7,408 bases of DNA from Anaerolineae bacterium (GTDB lineage: Bacteria > Chloroflexota > Anaerolineae > 4572-78 > NAK82), in NCBI GenBank assembly GCA_025062175.1, contig JANXAX010000118.1, forward strand, positions 1 to 7,408, written 5' to 3'. Position numbers and translations under genes: made by a program. Positions 5,662 to 7,408 of this stretch are shown piece by piece. The first letter of the stretch is position 1, and the number at the start of each line of letters is the position of its first letter. A model generated the notes under the pieces. That model saw only the letters and a program-made list of their open reading frames with translations, did not search any database and had not been told where the DNA came from.

Positions 5662-6717
5662 ATGAACGCCGTGGAGGCAAGGAAGCGACGGGTGCGCCGT
5701 TATCTGGAGTGCGACGGTATCCGCGCCACGGCACGCCGCTGGCACACCGCGCGTCAGGTGGTGCGCAAAGTGGGGGAGAAGTTATCCAGCGGAAGGAAAG
5801 CGTGAATGGAAGATTGTGCATCGTCCTTGTCGCGCGCCACGTCAGACCGCGCCCTAGCACGAGCGCGCCGCACTGTGGGCGCGGGAGGCGACTGGTTTGG
5901 GCCGGCAATGTCTGATCTCGTACTTCCAGGCATTTGGCCTCACCCTCTCGCCGCCCACCATCCACCACATCCTGCGGCGCAATCGGCGTGGCGCCCAGAG
6001 TGTGCGGCGACTGCGCGTTTAGCCGGCGCTGCGGACGTGAGAGGTGAGTGAACTCTCCCATCTCATCCCCATGGACGTGAAGCACCTCCACGACCAGGGC
6101 TGTCCCGGCATTCATTGCACCCCCCGTTGGCGGCAGCAGCTGCCGCACTTCCGTTGGACAGCTTGCGATGAGCGCACCCGAGTTTGTTGCCTGGCTTTCG
6201 GCCACACCTTGAACCGCATCCACGCTTGGGTCTTCCTGATCTGGGCTTTGGCGCGGTTGCGCCTGTGAAGAGTAGAGACGCCGGTGATCTTGCCGAGCGA
6301 TTGAGGATGGGAGTTGGACGGGGACAATCTGCAGCGCGTCGAGGAACTGCGCTAACGCCTCTTGGCGTGGCTGGGAGGGGTATTGCGGCGCTATCCCGTG
6401 AGGCACAAGGGCTGCAATGGTCGGATGGGACGCAGTCATCACACCGAGGATAGGGCGTTTTTTCTCCAGCTTCTATCGGCTGCAGGTGCAGGACGTGCAC
6501 CAATTCGTGACGCTCAGCGTGTGCTGGATGTCCGTGGATAAGGGGGTCGTCCGCACAGCGGGATGGAGATGAAAGACCACCGTTTTTGGCGGTGTTACAA
6601 CGGTTGGGGCATCCTAGGGATGCGCGGATGGCCCTCCTGTCGCCGGCATTGCTGGATGCCGTCAGTGCCGATCTGGTTCTCGCCGGTGACTCGGAGATAC
6701 TAGTAACGGTCTGTTAG
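5662..6717 (+). pseudogene. IS481-family transposase, multiply broken
   Basis: A decayed DDE transposase whose parts can be read by switching frames. It starts at an ATG with AGGAAGG upstream (MNAVEARKRRVRRYLECDG) and an N-terminal helix-turn-helix region (ATARRWHTARQVVRK). A one-base insertion near 5769 then shifts the frame (KWGRSYPAEG continues in the next one). The middle part (YFQAFGLTLSPPTIHHILRR) runs into TAG and TGA stops before IPMDVKHLHDQG, which holds the first catalytic Asp (6074-6076). FGHTLNRIH follows. The second Asp survives at 6299-6301, but the expected Trp codon after it is now TGA. The catalytic Glu of the usual VERSH motif is Gly (RMGRSHHTED, codon 6428-6430). Further frameshifts follow before the intact-looking C-terminus (LLSPALLDAVSADLVLAG) and TAG at 6715-6717. 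It cannot encode an active enzyme. Confidence 0.8.
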
Positions 6718-6718
6718 C
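6700..6718 (+). repeat. Right terminal inverted repeat of the IS
   Basis: The plus strand reads CTAGTAACGGTCTGTTAGC, the imperfect inverse of 5533-5551. It overlaps the last codons and the stop of the transposase remnant, as is common in compact insertion sequences. Confidence 0.6.
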
Positions 6719-6882
6719 CTGTTTAGGTCCATACTCTTGTTTCACGGGTATATGCTTGGGCCTGGGGTGCGGGAAGGATAGCGTCTTGCGCACGTGGTGG
6801 ATGCCGGGGACCCACGCCGCGGTGCGCCCCCAAGCCCAATCCGAAGCCACTGTGTGGCACACTACTGTATTGCCGCAGATCA
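6719..6882. other. Short spacer with no recognisable gene
   Basis: Between the IS end and the solute-binding protein fragment no frame looks coding. The frame of the downstream gene is open back to 6727, but its codons here give a Cys-, Arg- and Pro-rich string unlike a signal peptide or the N-terminal lobe of the family. This stretch may be unrelated DNA joined at the truncation point. Confidence 0.4.
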
Positions 6883-7408
6883 ATGTACCAGTGGAATGCT
6901 TCCTCTGGCAATCCTCCCTGGTGGATATACTGCAACGAGAAGGACATCATGGCAGCGGTCATCGGCAAGGCCAAGTTCACCGACCCCGAGCACGTTGAGT
7001 GGTGGAAACGGCTGGCCGAGCTGCGCGATGCTGGCTGCTGGAACGAGGACATCAACTCGCTCGACTATCAGCAGGGTATGGACCGCTTTGTGCAAGGTCA
7101 GGCGGCGATGATCTTCGGCAACGACACCTTCCTGAAAGGCTGGGCTGAGACGATGGGCAGTTGGGATAACATCGGGGTGATGCTGGTGCCGAAATATGCC
7201 ACTGGTAAGATGGCCAGCCAATATATCGTCACCGCTCAGGGGCTGGGGATCACCTCCTGGTCGCGACACAAGCGGGAGGCTGCGGATTTCTTGATGTTTA
7301 TGCACACCCCGGACCGGCTGAATGCTTGGTTCAAGTACACCGGCGTCCTGCCGGCGGACGACCGGCTGGATATATCTTTGATCGAACAACCCCAGCTCAA
7401 GCAGATTT
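6883..7408 (+). CDS. ABC-transporter extracellular solute-binding protein (family 1), 5'-truncated, runs off window
   Basis: About 175 codons with the C-terminal-lobe features of a family 1 (sugar-type) extracellular solute-binding protein. Seen: MYQWNASSGNPPWWIYCNEK, EHVEWWKRLAELRD, RFVQGQAAMIFGND (the usual F-xx-G-x-AAM element), then QYIVTAQGLGITSWS followed by KREAADFLMFM and YTGVLPADDRL, the common end region where the lobes hinge. Such lipoproteins or secreted proteins bind a sugar or similar solute outside the membrane and deliver it to an ABC permease. The N-terminal lobe and signal peptide, normally about 200 residues upstream, are absent; only 164 bp separate the recognisable part from the IS. 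It is therefore a truncated gene and probably non-functional as a transporter component. The first Met in the recognisable region is given as the start only as a boundary. No permease genes are visible. Confidence 0.75.
   Translation, partial: MYQWNASSGNPPWWIYCNEKDIMAAVIGKAKFTDPEHVEWWKRLAELRDAGCWNEDINSLDYQQGMDRFVQGQAAMIFGNDTFLKGWAETMGSWDNIGVMLVPKYATGKMASQYIVTAQGLGITSWSRHKREAADFLMFMHTPDRLNAWFKYTGVLPADDRLDISLIEQPQLKQI

Larger units (their letters stand above)
5533..6718 (+). mobile_element. Degenerate IS481-like insertion sequence
   Basis: About 1.19 kb bounded by 19-bp imperfect inverted repeats (15 of 19 matches) and filled by one ruined transposase gene. This is the usual length for IS481-family elements. 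I did not find a matching target-site duplication at the two ends (GTGCG on the left, TTTAG on the right), which fits an old, eroded insertion or one altered by later rearrangement. It separates the RiPP operon from the truncated solute-binding protein gene. Confidence 0.7.

Noticed and set aside
5630..6442. A 270-codon minus-strand frame opposite the transposase
   Set aside because: It is antisense to recognisable transposase segments and has no domain features of its own.
6880..7389. A 169-codon minus-strand frame opposite the solute-binding protein
   Set aside because: The plus-strand reading has clear family motifs; the antisense frame is a shadow in GC-rich DNA.

Overview
The window most likely comes from a GC-rich bacterium (roughly 60% GC). 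The maturation genes resemble what TIGRFAMs calls the SynChlorMet (Scm) cassette, and the broken transposon resembles IS481-type elements I associate with Chloroflexota. That makes a Chloroflexota host plausible but not proven. No rRNA, tRNA or marker gene fixes the taxon.

Layout. Positions 1-5515, minus strand: one ribosomally synthesised, post-translationally modified peptide (RiPP) operon, transcribed from high to low coordinates. A near-consensus sigma70 promoter (TTGACA, 17 bp, CATAAT) at 5487-5515 fires into three short genes, here called A (5208-5456), B (4999-5211) and C (4503-4718). All three carry the same leader motif, (Y/H)QPPxALRxG. After them come a PF14907-type nucleotidyltransferase (3197-4450), two tandem PqqD-like peptide-binding proteins (2882-3193 and 2592-2885), two radical SAM/SPASM enzymes like ScmE (1466-2602) and ScmF (309-1469), and the N-terminal third of a protein that looks like the HPr-kinase-like ScmC (319 to the window edge). 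The maturation genes from the nucleotidyltransferase onward are separated by 3 nt or overlap, so they are probably translationally coupled.

Positions 5533-6718, plus strand: a dead IS481-like insertion sequence. It has recognisable 19-bp imperfect terminal inverted repeats and a transposase destroyed by frameshifts, stop codons and loss of the catalytic glutamate. Its left end lies 18 bp upstream of the RiPP promoter. Positions 6719-7408, plus strand: a short spacer, then the C-terminal half of an ABC-transporter extracellular solute-binding protein. Its 5' end is missing and it runs off the window.

How the genes work together (inference). Peptides A-C are substrates. The PqqD proteins bind the shared leader motif and present the peptide to the two radical SAM/SPASM enzymes, which should crosslink or otherwise modify the Cys-containing core. 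The HprK-like kinase and the nucleotidyltransferase may add phosphate or nucleotide groups. The precursor genes are the most interesting part. They sit in what looks like 1.1 kb of intergenic DNA with three dispersed ~43-bp repeats, but those repeats are the coding sequence of the leader motif, conserved as protein and drifting at synonymous positions.
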